From: Candidatus Omnitrophota bacterium
GTDB taxonomy: Bacteria > Omnitrophota > Gorgyraeia > Velamenicoccales > Velamenicoccaceae
Assembly (NCBI GenBank): GCA_003451585.1
Contig: DMEU01000008.1
Location: 1 to 18,978 of the forward strand
Length of the DNA stretch: 18,978 nt
Reading direction: 5' to 3'
Under the pieces are notes generated by a model, which was given only the letters and a program-made list of their open reading frames with translations, was not told the origin of the DNA and ran no database searches. This document shows, piece by piece, positions 6,861-13,490 of the stretch. The first letter of the stretch is position 1, and each line of letters opens with the position of its first letter. The translations under genes and the position numbers were made by a program.

Positions 6861-7758
6861 AGAATTGATGAAGAAGATCGAGCAGTTAAAAAAAGAGCGC
6901 AACGCGGTCATTTTGGCCCATAATTACCAATTGCCGGAGGTCCAGGACGCAGCTGATTACACAGGCGATTCTCTGGAGTTAAGCCGTGTGGCCGCCAAGT
7001 CCGATAAGAAGGTCATTGTTTTTTGCGGCGTCTACTTTATGGCAGAGACCGCTTCGATATTGTGCCCGGCTAAAACAATACTTATCCCCGATCCTCTGGC
7101 CGGCTGCCCTATGGCCAATATGATAACAGCAGACGACGTCAGAGAGCTTAAGGCGCGCCATCCAAAGGCGGTCGTCGTAGGTTATGTGAATACGCCGGCG
7201 GATGTGAAGGCTGAGTTGGATGTCTGTTGTACTTCTACGAATGCCGTGGACATAGTATCTAAGATAAAAGCCGAAGAGATAATCTTCATCCCTGACAAAT
7301 ACCTTGCCGATTATGTGTCAAAAAAGACAGGCAAGCGTCTGATAGCATGGGAAGGTTATTGCCCCACTCATGTCAAGATACTTCCGGAAGATATCATTAA
7401 AAAGATCAGGCAGCATCCGCACGCGAAGGTCATGGTTCACCCTGAGTGCAGGCCTGAAGTGGTAGAGCTGGCCGATGAAGTCCTTTCTACGGGAAAGATG
7501 TGTGTCCACGCCAAAAAATCCCACGATAAAGAATTTATTATAGGCACGGAGGTGGGCCTCATACACAGGCTCCAGAAAGATAACCCGGATAAAAAATTCT
7601 ATCCCGCCTCCGAGCATGCCGTATGCCCCAATATGAAACGCACAACGCTTGAGAAGGTCCTTTGGTCATTGGACGAGATGAAGACAGAGGTGCGCGTGCC
7701 CGATGAGATCCGTAAAAAAGCCCGCCGAGCCATAGATAAGATGGTGGAATTTACCTAA
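6853..7758 (+). CDS. nadA: Quinolinate synthase A
   Basis: NadA condenses iminoaspartate with dihydroxyacetone phosphate to quinolinate, the first ring compound of de novo NAD synthesis, using an oxygen-sensitive [4Fe-4S] cluster. The 301-residue length fits the compact (non-E. coli) class. Cluster ligands are expected at Cys58 (FCGVYFMAETA), Cys170 (GYCPTH) and Cys258 (AVCPNMK). AHNYQ near 22-26 and CTSTNAV are also family motifs. ATG 6853 overlaps the mnmA stop by 8 nt. No nadB or nadC is visible here, so the iminoaspartate source lies elsewhere. It is the last gene of the tightly packed operon; a 21-nt gap follows. Confidence 0.96.
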   Translation: MPKELMKKIEQLKKERNAVILAHNYQLPEVQDAADYTGDSLELSRVAAKSDKKVIVFCGVYFMAETASILCPAKTILIPDPLAGCPMANMITADDVRELKARHPKAVVVGYVNTPADVKAELDVCCTSTNAVDIVSKIKAEEIIFIPDKYLADYVSKKTGKRLIAWEGYCPTHVKILPEDIIKKIRQHPHAKVMVHPECRPEVVELADEVLSTGKMCVHAKKSHDKEFIIGTEVGLIHRLQKDNPDKKFYPASEHAVCPNMKRTTLEKVLWSLDEMKTEVRVPDEIRKKARRAIDKMVEFT

Positions 7759-7768
7759 AAAGGAACCC

Positions 7769-7773
7769 GGAGG
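7769..7773 (+). promoter_or_regulatory. Strong ribosome binding site deciding a TTG start
   Basis: GGAGG at 7769-7773 sits 6 nt before TTG 7780. This is the only well-placed Shine-Dalgarno sequence here and fixes the unusual start of the DgkA-family gene. Confidence 0.75.
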
Positions 7774-7779
7774 CCGGTA

Positions 7780-8166
7780 TTGTATAAAAGGACTTTATCG
7801 CAAAGTTTCAGGCTGGCTTTTGAAGGCCTGAGATTCGTTTTTAAGACCGAGCGCAATATGAGGGTCCATTGTTTTTTCGCGCTTATGGCGGTAGTTTGTT
7901 CTTTTATTTTTAAGGTCAGCGCGATGGAGTTTGTCTTTGTCATTTTTTCTATCGCGCTCGTTTTGATCTCGGAATCAGCCAATACGGCGTTTGAATTGCT
8001 CCTGGATTTTGTCCATGGCGACCGTTATCATCCGGACGTCAAGCTTTTAAAGGACATCGTGGCCGGGGGCGTCTTCATAGCGGCAGTAAACGCTTTTGTC
8101 GTGGGCAGTATAATATTCGTCCCGAAGATATGGGGTATAGCGGTTAAAATAGCCGGCTGGATGTAA
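7780..8166 (+). CDS. dgkA: DgkA-family lipid kinase (diacylglycerol/undecaprenol kinase)
   Basis: This 128-residue inner-membrane protein has the family pattern SFRLAFEGLRFVFKTERNMRVH, then hydrophobic segments near 32-48 and 49-66 around the ESANTAFELLLD active-site helix, then HPDVKLLKDIVAGGVF and a last membrane segment near 93-112. The ERNMR form resembles the Gram-positive-type enzymes that phosphorylate undecaprenol, the carrier lipid for surface glycans. That would suit the sugar-nucleotide genes downstream, but diacylglycerol cannot be excluded. The TTG start is used because conserved residues precede the first ATG and a strong ribosome binding site is correctly spaced. It follows nadA by 21 nt. 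Confidence 0.88.
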   Translation: MYKRTLSQSFRLAFEGLRFVFKTERNMRVHCFFALMAVVCSFIFKVSAMEFVFVIFSIALVLISESANTAFELLLDFVHGDRYHPDVKLLKDIVAGGVFIAAVNAFVVGSIIFVPKIWGIAVKIAGWM

Positions 8167-8180
8167 CGCAAGGATAAGAT

Positions 8181-9473
8181 ATGAAGTTGGTCGATAAGAT
8201 CAAGAAGAAAAAGATACGCAGCGCCGTAATAGGCCTGGGTTATGTGGGCCTGCCTTTGGCTGTTGAATTGGCGCAAAGCGGCGTTGAGGTGGTAGGTATC
8301 GACCTGGACAAAGAAAAGGTGCGCCGCTTGAATAATAAGGGCTCTTATATCCAGGATGTCCCCGCGCAGAAGGTAAGGGAACTGGTATCAAAAGGCAGGC
8401 TGCGCGCCACATCGGATTACAGCGTCTTAATGAACGTAGATACTATAAATATCTGCGTCCCCACACCTTTGCGCAAGACCAAAGAGCCCGATATCTCCTA
8501 TATAGTCAAATCCGCCGAACAAATAGCCAAGTATCTAAAAAAGGGCCAGCTTATCATTTTGGAAAGCACCACGTATCCTGGCACAACAGATGAGGTGCTA
8601 TTGCCTATGTTTGAAGCCAAGGGTCTGAAGGTGGGTAAGGATTTCTACCTCGCGTTCTCGCCTGAGCGCGTTGACCCGGCTAACCCGAAATATACCACCA
8701 GGAACATCCCGAAGGTCGTAGGCGGCATAACCCCGGCATGCACCGAGGCCGCCAAGGCCTTATACGAACTTGCCGTGGATACCGTCCTCTCCGTTTCATC
8801 TACGCGGGTAGCCGAGACCGTGAAGCTCCTTGAAAACACATTTCGCGCGGTGAATATCGGCCTGGTGAACGAACTCGCCCTGATGTGCAGCAAGATGGGC
8901 ATTAATGTCTGGGAAGTGATCGATGCGGCCAAGACCAAGCCTTTCGGGTTTATGGCATTTTATCCAGGGCCTGGCTTAGGCGGCCACTGCATACCCATAG
9001 ACCCTTTTTATCTGTCGTGGAAGGCGCGCCTTTTCGGTTTTGAGGCAAGATTTATAGAGTTGGCAGGCCAGATCAACACTGCCATGCCCGAATACGTGGT
9101 GGGAAAGATCGTGGATGCCTTAAATGAGAGAGGCAGGAGCATAAGAGGCGCCGGTGTCCTTATCCTTGGGGTCGCTTATAAAAAGAACGTCAGCGACTAC
9201 CGCGAATCCCCGGCTTTTGAAGTCATCCACTTTTTAAAAGAAAAAGGCGCGCGCGTCTCCTATAATGACCCGCACGTGCCTTTTTTCACCGAAGGTAAAT
9301 TAAAGATGAAGAGCGTAAAGCTTACGCCCGAAGTTTTAAAAAAGAGCGATTGCGTCGTGGTCATTACCGATCACGCGAAGTATGATTATCCTCGGATAGC
9401 GCGGTATGCGGGCCTTATCTACGACACGCGCAACGCCATAAAAATAAAAAGCGAAAAGATCATTAAATTATAA
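8181..9473 (+). CDS. wbpA: UDP-N-acetylglucosamine 6-dehydrogenase (WbpA type)
   Basis: This enzyme oxidises C6 of UDP-GlcNAc twice with NAD+ to UDP-GlcNAcA. The 430-residue protein has the Rossmann motif GLGYVGLP at 18-25, ESTTYPGTT, FSPERVDPANP, Lys216 in VKLLENTFRAVN and catalytic Cys270 in PGPGLGGHCIPIDPFYLSWKA. The PGLGGHCIPIDPFY form is typical of the WbpA branch, not of Ugd or the TviB/WbpO branch, whose motif reads GGHCIGVDPYY. The C-terminal UDP-binding domain includes GVAYKKNVSDYRESP. The ATG follows the lipid kinase by 14 nt. The next intact gene is an epimerase, and the pair should yield UDP-GalNAcA or a relative. Substrate choice is inferred from motifs and the neighbour. Confidence 0.9.
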   Translation: MKLVDKIKKKKIRSAVIGLGYVGLPLAVELAQSGVEVVGIDLDKEKVRRLNNKGSYIQDVPAQKVRELVSKGRLRATSDYSVLMNVDTINICVPTPLRKTKEPDISYIVKSAEQIAKYLKKGQLIILESTTYPGTTDEVLLPMFEAKGLKVGKDFYLAFSPERVDPANPKYTTRNIPKVVGGITPACTEAAKALYELAVDTVLSVSSTRVAETVKLLENTFRAVNIGLVNELALMCSKMGINVWEVIDAAKTKPFGFMAFYPGPGLGGHCIPIDPFYLSWKARLFGFEARFIELAGQINTAMPEYVVGKIVDALNERGRSIRGAGVLILGVAYKKNVSDYRESPAFEVIHFLKEKGARVSYNDPHVPFFTEGKLKMKSVKLTPEVLKKSDCVVVITDHAKYDYPRIARYAGLIYDTRNAIKIKSEKIIKL

Positions 9474-9480
9474 TGACACA

Positions 9481-9548
9481 AAAAGCCAAAAAGACTCATA
9501 TGATCCAGTTTGTAAGCCATTTGCTATAAGCTAAAAGCCAAAAGGGGG
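9481..9548. repeat. Degenerate 7-nt tandem repeats in the intergenic gap
   Basis: The 81-bp gap between the dehydrogenase and the epimerase is made of short imperfect repeats. AAG triplets fall at 9514, 9528, 9535 and 9542, in exact 7-nt phase, with units such as TAAGCTA and AAAGCCA. The 11-mer AAAAGCCAAAA also occurs twice (9481-9491 and 9533-9543). The end of the array merges into the ribosome binding site of the epimerase gene. No promoter or terminator is convincing here. Confidence 0.6.
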
Positions 9549-9554
9549 TTTTAC

Positions 9555-10526
9555 TTGGGCAGATTTCTAGTTACCGGCGGAGCAGGATTCATCGGTTCTA
9601 ATATTGTCGATAAACTTTTAAAAGACGGCCATTTTGTGCGGGTCTTGGATAATTTTTCCTCAGGCAAGCCGGAGAACCTGGGCATTGAGTCCATAGGTCA
9701 AAGGCCATCTGATATCGACTTGATAGTGGGCGATATACGCGATAAGGGCGCCTGCGAAAAGGCCTGCGAGGGCATCGATTATGTCCTGCATCAGGCGGCG
9801 CTCCGCTCCGTGCCGAAATCCATGAAGGACCCGGAGAGTTATAATGATGTGAACATCAACGGCACGCTTTATATGCTCCAGGCGGCATCGCGCGCCAAGG
9901 TTAAAAGATTCGTCCTCGCGTCGTCAAGCTCTGTTTACGGCGACGTCGATAAGTTCCCGGAAAGAGAGGATTTTTATCCTAAACTCATCTCTCCTTACGC
10001 GTTGAGCAAGCTTACAAACGAGTATTATTGCAAGATCTTCGCGCAATTCTTCGGCCTGCCGGGCGTGTGCCTTCGTTACTTCAATGTCTATGGCCCGAAG
10101 CAGGCGTTAGACGACGAATATGCCGTAGTCATCCCTAAGTTCATCCATTGCATATTGAATGACGAACAACCCCCTGTTTTCGGCACAGGCAAACAGTCAC
10201 GCGACTTTACCTATATAGATAATGTGGTATCCGCCAACATCATGGCGGCAACTACAGACGGCATAGAATTCGAAGTATTTAATGTAGCCACCGGCCGCGA
10301 TCAGACCGTATTAAGCCTGGTGGATGTTTTAAATAAGATAATCGGGAAGAACATCAAGCCGAAGTTCTTGGATGTCAGGCCCGGAGACGTATTCCGCACC
10401 CGCGCCGACATATCCAAGATAAAGAAGCTCCTAAAATACAGGCCTACGGTAGGTTTCGAGGAAGGCATAAGACGCACCGTGGAGCATTTCCGTGGAAAAG
10501 ATACGTTACGAAATAGACCCTCATAA
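9555..10526 (+). CDS. NAD-dependent epimerase, UDP-GlcNAc(A) 4-epimerase like (WbpP type)
   Basis: This 323-residue extended short-chain dehydrogenase most likely epimerises C4 of UDP-GlcNAc or UDP-GlcNAcA. It shows GGAGFIGSN (8-16), LDNFSSG, HQAALRSVP, the active-site SSSSVYG and Y148-x3-K152 (SPYALSK), then RYFNVYGP and SRDFTYIDN. HQAALRSVPKS and YAVVIPKF are shared with WbpP/TviC-like enzymes rather than plain GalE. TTG 9555 is chosen because AGGGGG (9543-9548) lies 6 nt upstream and the Rossmann strand starts at residue 3. With the dehydrogenase upstream it should give UDP-GalNAcA-type donors for a surface glycan. Its 3' end overlaps the next gene by 35 nt. Confidence 0.87.
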   Translation: MGRFLVTGGAGFIGSNIVDKLLKDGHFVRVLDNFSSGKPENLGIESIGQRPSDIDLIVGDIRDKGACEKACEGIDYVLHQAALRSVPKSMKDPESYNDVNINGTLYMLQAASRAKVKRFVLASSSSVYGDVDKFPEREDFYPKLISPYALSKLTNEYYCKIFAQFFGLPGVCLRYFNVYGPKQALDDEYAVVIPKFIHCILNDEQPPVFGTGKQSRDFTYIDNVVSANIMAATTDGIEFEVFNVATGRDQTVLSLVDVLNKIIGKNIKPKFLDVRPGDVFRTRADISKIKKLLKYRPTVGFEEGIRRTVEHFRGKDTLRNRPS

Positions 10527-11382
10527 CCGGCTGGTCCTGCGCGGGCCTTACCGTTTCCGGCGCGTGGTAGACGGGGATTTCAAGGTAGGCAGCGGCAACA
10601 GCCTTTCATATCATATAAAAAGATCCGACAATATCGATACGCCCCAGGAGATCAAATTCTCAGGCGGCTGGTCTATCGGCAAGAACCACGATCTCGCCTT
10701 TACGCTCGACAAATGGAACAACCAGTGCGAGGGTAACAAGCTTATTTTAAAGAGCGTCCTGGCAGGCGCCAATAAAGATGAATTGGCCTTTACTCTGGGC
10801 ACGAGGGATGTCTCCGGCGGAAGGCGCGTGTATATTTTGAAGTTAAACGGCGCCTGGCAGGCCGATAAATATAACCGTCTGGCTTTTAATGTCGAAAGGG
10901 ACAGCGGCGCTAAAGACGAGCTTGTCTTGCGCGGCAAGTGGGAGATAGGCAGGCAGAACGAGATCATCTATACCGCATCCAGGGCGCGTCTTAAGACAAA
11001 AGACAGGATAGAGAACACTATAACTTTGCAGGGGCATTGGGATATATCCGCTAAGAACAGGTTATCTTATGCCTTAAATAATGATGGCGGCCCGCGCCTT
11101 GATTTTAAGGCCACTTTTGAGAGGGCTGAAAACAGGGCCCTTCGTTACGGTTTGAGTATCGGTTACGGGGTAAGGAGAAAGACGATATCCTTGTTCGGCA
11201 AGTGGAAGGTCAATAAGGATACAGAGCTCTTTTATGAAATAGCTAATGCCGGAGGGGACAATATAAAGGTAAAGGCTGAATTATCCAGGACGTTTTTGAA
11301 AGGCCGCGGTGAAGCTTTCATAAAGGGCCTTGTCTCGCGAAAAGAAGCGGCGGTCATTGGCGGAATAGGGTTTAGGTGGTAG
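10492..11382 (+). CDS. Unrecognised protein of eight ~30-residue beta-type repeats
   Basis: I do not recognise this family. The 296-residue protein contains a 13-residue motif G-x-[WF]-x-[IVA]-x3-[N]-x-[LI]-x-[FY] starting near residues 28, 58, 120, 148, 181 and 236, with degenerate copies near 88 and 207. The 26-33 residue spacing and alternating polar/hydrophobic pattern suggest paired beta strands, possibly sixteen in all. It ends GGIGFRW with a terminal aromatic residue, as outer-membrane barrels do, but no signal peptide is visible from the GTG start (ribosome binding site GGAG at 10481-10484). It could instead be a soluble beta-solenoid or an open sheet. It overlaps the epimerase by 35 nt and precedes the NodB-like gene, so a role in the glycan/secretion locus is likely but unproven. 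Confidence 0.85.
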   Translation: MEKIRYEIDPHNRLVLRGPYRFRRVVDGDFKVGSGNSLSYHIKRSDNIDTPQEIKFSGGWSIGKNHDLAFTLDKWNNQCEGNKLILKSVLAGANKDELAFTLGTRDVSGGRRVYILKLNGAWQADKYNRLAFNVERDSGAKDELVLRGKWEIGRQNEIIYTASRARLKTKDRIENTITLQGHWDISAKNRLSYALNNDGGPRLDFKATFERAENRALRYGLSIGYGVRRKTISLFGKWKVNKDTELFYEIANAGGDNIKVKAELSRTFLKGRGEAFIKGLVSRKEAAVIGGIGFRW

Positions 11383-11394
11383 AATACCGGTCAT

Positions 11395-12243
11395 ATGGAC
11401 AAGATCCCGATCTTACTTTATCATAATTTTTGTTCCGATACGGACAAGTCGAAAAACAGCCTTGCCGTTACCTGGGATAACTTCAAGAAGCAGATGGACT
11501 GGCTTTATCAAAATGCTTTTACGGCAGTGTCTTTGGAAAAGATCGTAGCGGAGGCGGAGTATTGGAGGACGGAAGAACAGAAGTCGGAAGGCGCAAGCCA
11601 GAAGCCGGAAAGAAAAATACAGGATACGCGGAAAAAGGTGGTATTGACATTTGACGGAGGGGACTTAAGCGATTACCATTTTGCCCTGCCGGTTTTAAAA
11701 GAGAAAGGTTTCTGCGCCACTTTTTTCGTAACGATAAACGAGATAGGCAAGCCCGGCAAGATGGACTGGCCTATGGTCTATGACCTTTCCCGCCAGGGCA
11801 TGGGCGTGGCCTCAGGCGGCTTAAGCAGCTCCTTTTTGACGGCGCACAATAATTATACGGTCTTAAACGACCTGTTGATGTCAAAACAGATACTGGAAAA
11901 ATATATCAGGAAAAGGGTGGATTTCCTTTCAGCCCCCGGAGGGTTCTATAACAGGCGCGTGTTGGCTATCGCGCGTGACGTGGGGTTCAAGGGGGTCTGC
12001 GTTTCAGACGCCGGCCTAAACGATTTTCTGTCCGAGGGCCTGTTTTTGCTTAAGCGCTTTGCCGTCAGGAAAAATTACGGCTTAAACGCCTTCAGGTCTA
12101 TCGCGGCAGGACAGCCGTCTGTCATAGTGCGCTCCGGAGAAAGCATACGAGCGGTTTTAAGGAAGACGCTGGGGTATCAGGTATGGGAAAAACTCGAGAA
12201 TCTCAAGCGTAAGCACAGGAAAAAGGCACAGGCCAAATTATGA
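11395..12243 (+). CDS. NodB-fold polysaccharide deacetylase-like protein, probably inactive
   Basis: The 282-residue protein follows the NodB layout: ILLYHNF at 6-12, VSLEKIV, VVLTFD at 82-87, a FFVTINEIG strand, a GMGVAS segment and LSAPGGFYNRRVL. The metal site is destroyed: TFDD reads TFDG (Gly88), and the SHxxxH motif reads S140-G-G-L-S-S145, so both histidines are lost. It is therefore probably a non-catalytic relative, perhaps a carbohydrate-binding or scaffold protein. A charged stretch near 56-80 is encoded by a 7-nt degenerate repeat array. There is no signal peptide, so it may be cytoplasmic. Its ATG is 12 nt after the previous stop with no strong ribosome binding site, and its stop overlaps the next ATG (ATGA at 12240), indicating coupled translation with the glycosyltransferase. 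Confidence 0.85.
   Translation: MDKIPILLYHNFCSDTDKSKNSLAVTWDNFKKQMDWLYQNAFTAVSLEKIVAEAEYWRTEEQKSEGASQKPERKIQDTRKKVVLTFDGGDLSDYHFALPVLKEKGFCATFFVTINEIGKPGKMDWPMVYDLSRQGMGVASGGLSSSFLTAHNNYTVLNDLLMSKQILEKYIRKRVDFLSAPGGFYNRRVLAIARDVGFKGVCVSDAGLNDFLSEGLFLLKRFAVRKNYGLNAFRSIAAGQPSVIVRSGESIRAVLRKTLGYQVWEKLENLKRKHRKKAQAKL
11569..11612. repeat. 7-nt degenerate repeat array inside a coding region
   Basis: Units TCGGAAG, GCGCAAG, CCAGAAG and CCGGAAA run head to tail at 11584-11611, preceded by related 8- and 9-nt units, with AAG in 7-nt phase from 11581. Because 7 is not a multiple of 3, the encoded peptide (WRTEEQKSEGASQKPERK) does not repeat. The array lies in a non-conserved linker before the first strand motif of the NodB fold. 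Confidence 0.65.
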
Positions 12244-13490
12244 TGAAATTTTTGTTCGTGATAAGCCTGCTAGCCGTCTTTTATACATACGCAGGTTATC
12301 CATTGATATTGTTTATCATGTCTCTTCTATCGGCTAAGCCGGTCAAAAAGAGGGATGTTTATCCTCCGGTCTCGATAATTGTTTATGCCGATAAAGACGA
12401 GAAAAATATCGAAGCAAAGGTAAGCGGCCTCCTGGGCCTGGATTATCCCAGGGACAAGATGGAGATCATCGTAGGCTGCGACGGCGCCACCGACGAGGTA
12501 TACCGGCTTTTAAAGAAATATGTCGATGAAAATCAGATACGTTACGCTGTTTCATTTCAGCCTGTAGGCAAGCCGGCCATGATAAATAAAATGGCAAAAG
12601 ACGCGCGCGGAGAGATATTTGTCTTTATAGATACGCGCCAGGGGTTTGAGCGAGGCATAATAAAAGAGCTGACCCGGTGTTTTGCCGATGACGCCGTAGG
12701 CGCTGTCAGCGGAGAGCTTTTTGAAAAAAAAGGCGCCGCCGTGGCCAAAGAGGAGGGTTTACTGCGGTGGTATGAGCAGACTATAAGGGAGATGGAGGGC
12801 GGCCTGGGCCTGGTATTAAGCGCGCGCGGCGCCGTTTATGCCGTAAGAAAGCCGTTGTTCAGGTATTTTCCGGCCGGTATCACAGCGGAAGACCCCTATA
12901 CTTTCATTAACGCGATCATGCTGGATAAGAAGGTCGTCTTAGAGCCGTCCGCCCGCGCTTATGGCAGTATGCCCCAGGCCGCGGCCGTTCCCGAGCTTGA
13001 GATATTCTCGTATCTTTCTGAAGTATCCGACCGGACTAAGAAGGCCAAGATAGCCTTTCAGCTGGTCTCTCGCGGCATAATGAGGATGGCCACCCCTTAT
13101 TTTCTGGCGCTGGCTCTTCTTTCCGGCATCTTTCTCCTTTTTGCCAAGGGGCCGGCGCCCGCCTATGCGCAGTCGAGCGCGAGCGAAATACAGAGGACGC
13201 AGGAGATAATCGATAAGGAATTGGACTTAAGGGAGAAGATAGAAAGGCGCGGAAAGCAATTCATCAAAGAAATTACCGTCGAGGGAGTCAGCCTGCTTGG
13301 AGAAGAAGAGATAAAGCAGGCCGTCCTGCCCTTTACCGGGCACTGGCTGTCAAAGGATGATATCAAGCAGTTGATATCCATGTTAAAGCAGGCGTACGAG
13401 GAAAAAGGGTATAAGGACAGGCTAACTAAGGTGACTTACCAGATAAAAAAGAAGGTCTTAAAAATCAAGGTAGTGGAGCGTGCTCGTTGA
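12240..13490 (+). CDS. Membrane GT2 glycosyltransferase fused to a POTRA domain
   Basis: Residues 4-30 form a membrane helix. Residues 44-260 form a GT-A family 2 glycosyltransferase, with VSIIVYA, CDGATDE near 80-86, FIDTRQ as the metal-binding region near 129-134 and AEDPYTF at 216-222 as the likely base region. A second hydrophobic segment at 285-301 ends in APAYAQ, like a signal-peptide c-region. It is followed by a coiled, charged stretch (318-338) and a POTRA domain (339-414: FIKEITVEGVSLLGEEEI ... LKIKVVE) closely resembling that of the TpsB downstream. With the catalytic domain cytoplasmic, the POTRA would be periplasmic. The ATG overlaps the previous stop and its own stop overlaps TpsB (TGATG). 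The arrangement suggests a true fusion; the sugar transferred is unknown. Confidence 0.85.
   Translation: MMKFLFVISLLAVFYTYAGYPLILFIMSLLSAKPVKKRDVYPPVSIIVYADKDEKNIEAKVSGLLGLDYPRDKMEIIVGCDGATDEVYRLLKKYVDENQIRYAVSFQPVGKPAMINKMAKDARGEIFVFIDTRQGFERGIIKELTRCFADDAVGAVSGELFEKKGAAVAKEEGLLRWYEQTIREMEGGLGLVLSARGAVYAVRKPLFRYFPAGITAEDPYTFINAIMLDKKVVLEPSARAYGSMPQAAAVPELEIFSYLSEVSDRTKKAKIAFQLVSRGIMRMATPYFLALALLSGIFLLFAKGPAPAYAQSSASEIQRTQEIIDKELDLREKIERRGKQFIKEITVEGVSLLGEEEIKQAVLPFTGHWLSKDDIKQLISMLKQAYEEKGYKDRLTKVTYQIKKKVLKIKVVERAR
13256..13484 (+). other. POTRA domain coding segment at the end of the glycosyltransferase
   Basis: This segment encodes residues 339-414 of the fusion. It aligns without large gaps to residues 78-153 of TpsB: shared features are I-x-K/E-I-x-V-x-GV-x-LL-x-E-x-EI, then Y-x2-KGY, then IKVVE. 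The preceding stretch KELDLREKIE also matches KELQLRQRIE of TpsB. The two domains are evidently paralogous. Confidence 0.8.

Noticed and set aside
9469..9474. TATAAT as a promoter -10 box before the epimerase gene
   Set aside because: It overlaps the stop codon of the dehydrogenase, and the -35 position (9446-9451) reads AAAAAG with no similarity to the consensus at normal spacing.
10611..10967. 118-residue open frame on the - strand
   Set aside because: It is the shadow of the repeat protein; the + strand frame has clear periodic motifs and a ribosome binding site, the - strand frame has neither.
13080..13490. A separate POTRA protein starting at ATG 13080 or 13086 inside the glycosyltransferase, with its own signal peptide
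   Set aside because: The hydrophobic stretch does look like a signal peptide, but no correctly spaced ribosome binding site precedes either ATG and the frame is continuous with the glycosyltransferase. A fusion is the simpler reading.
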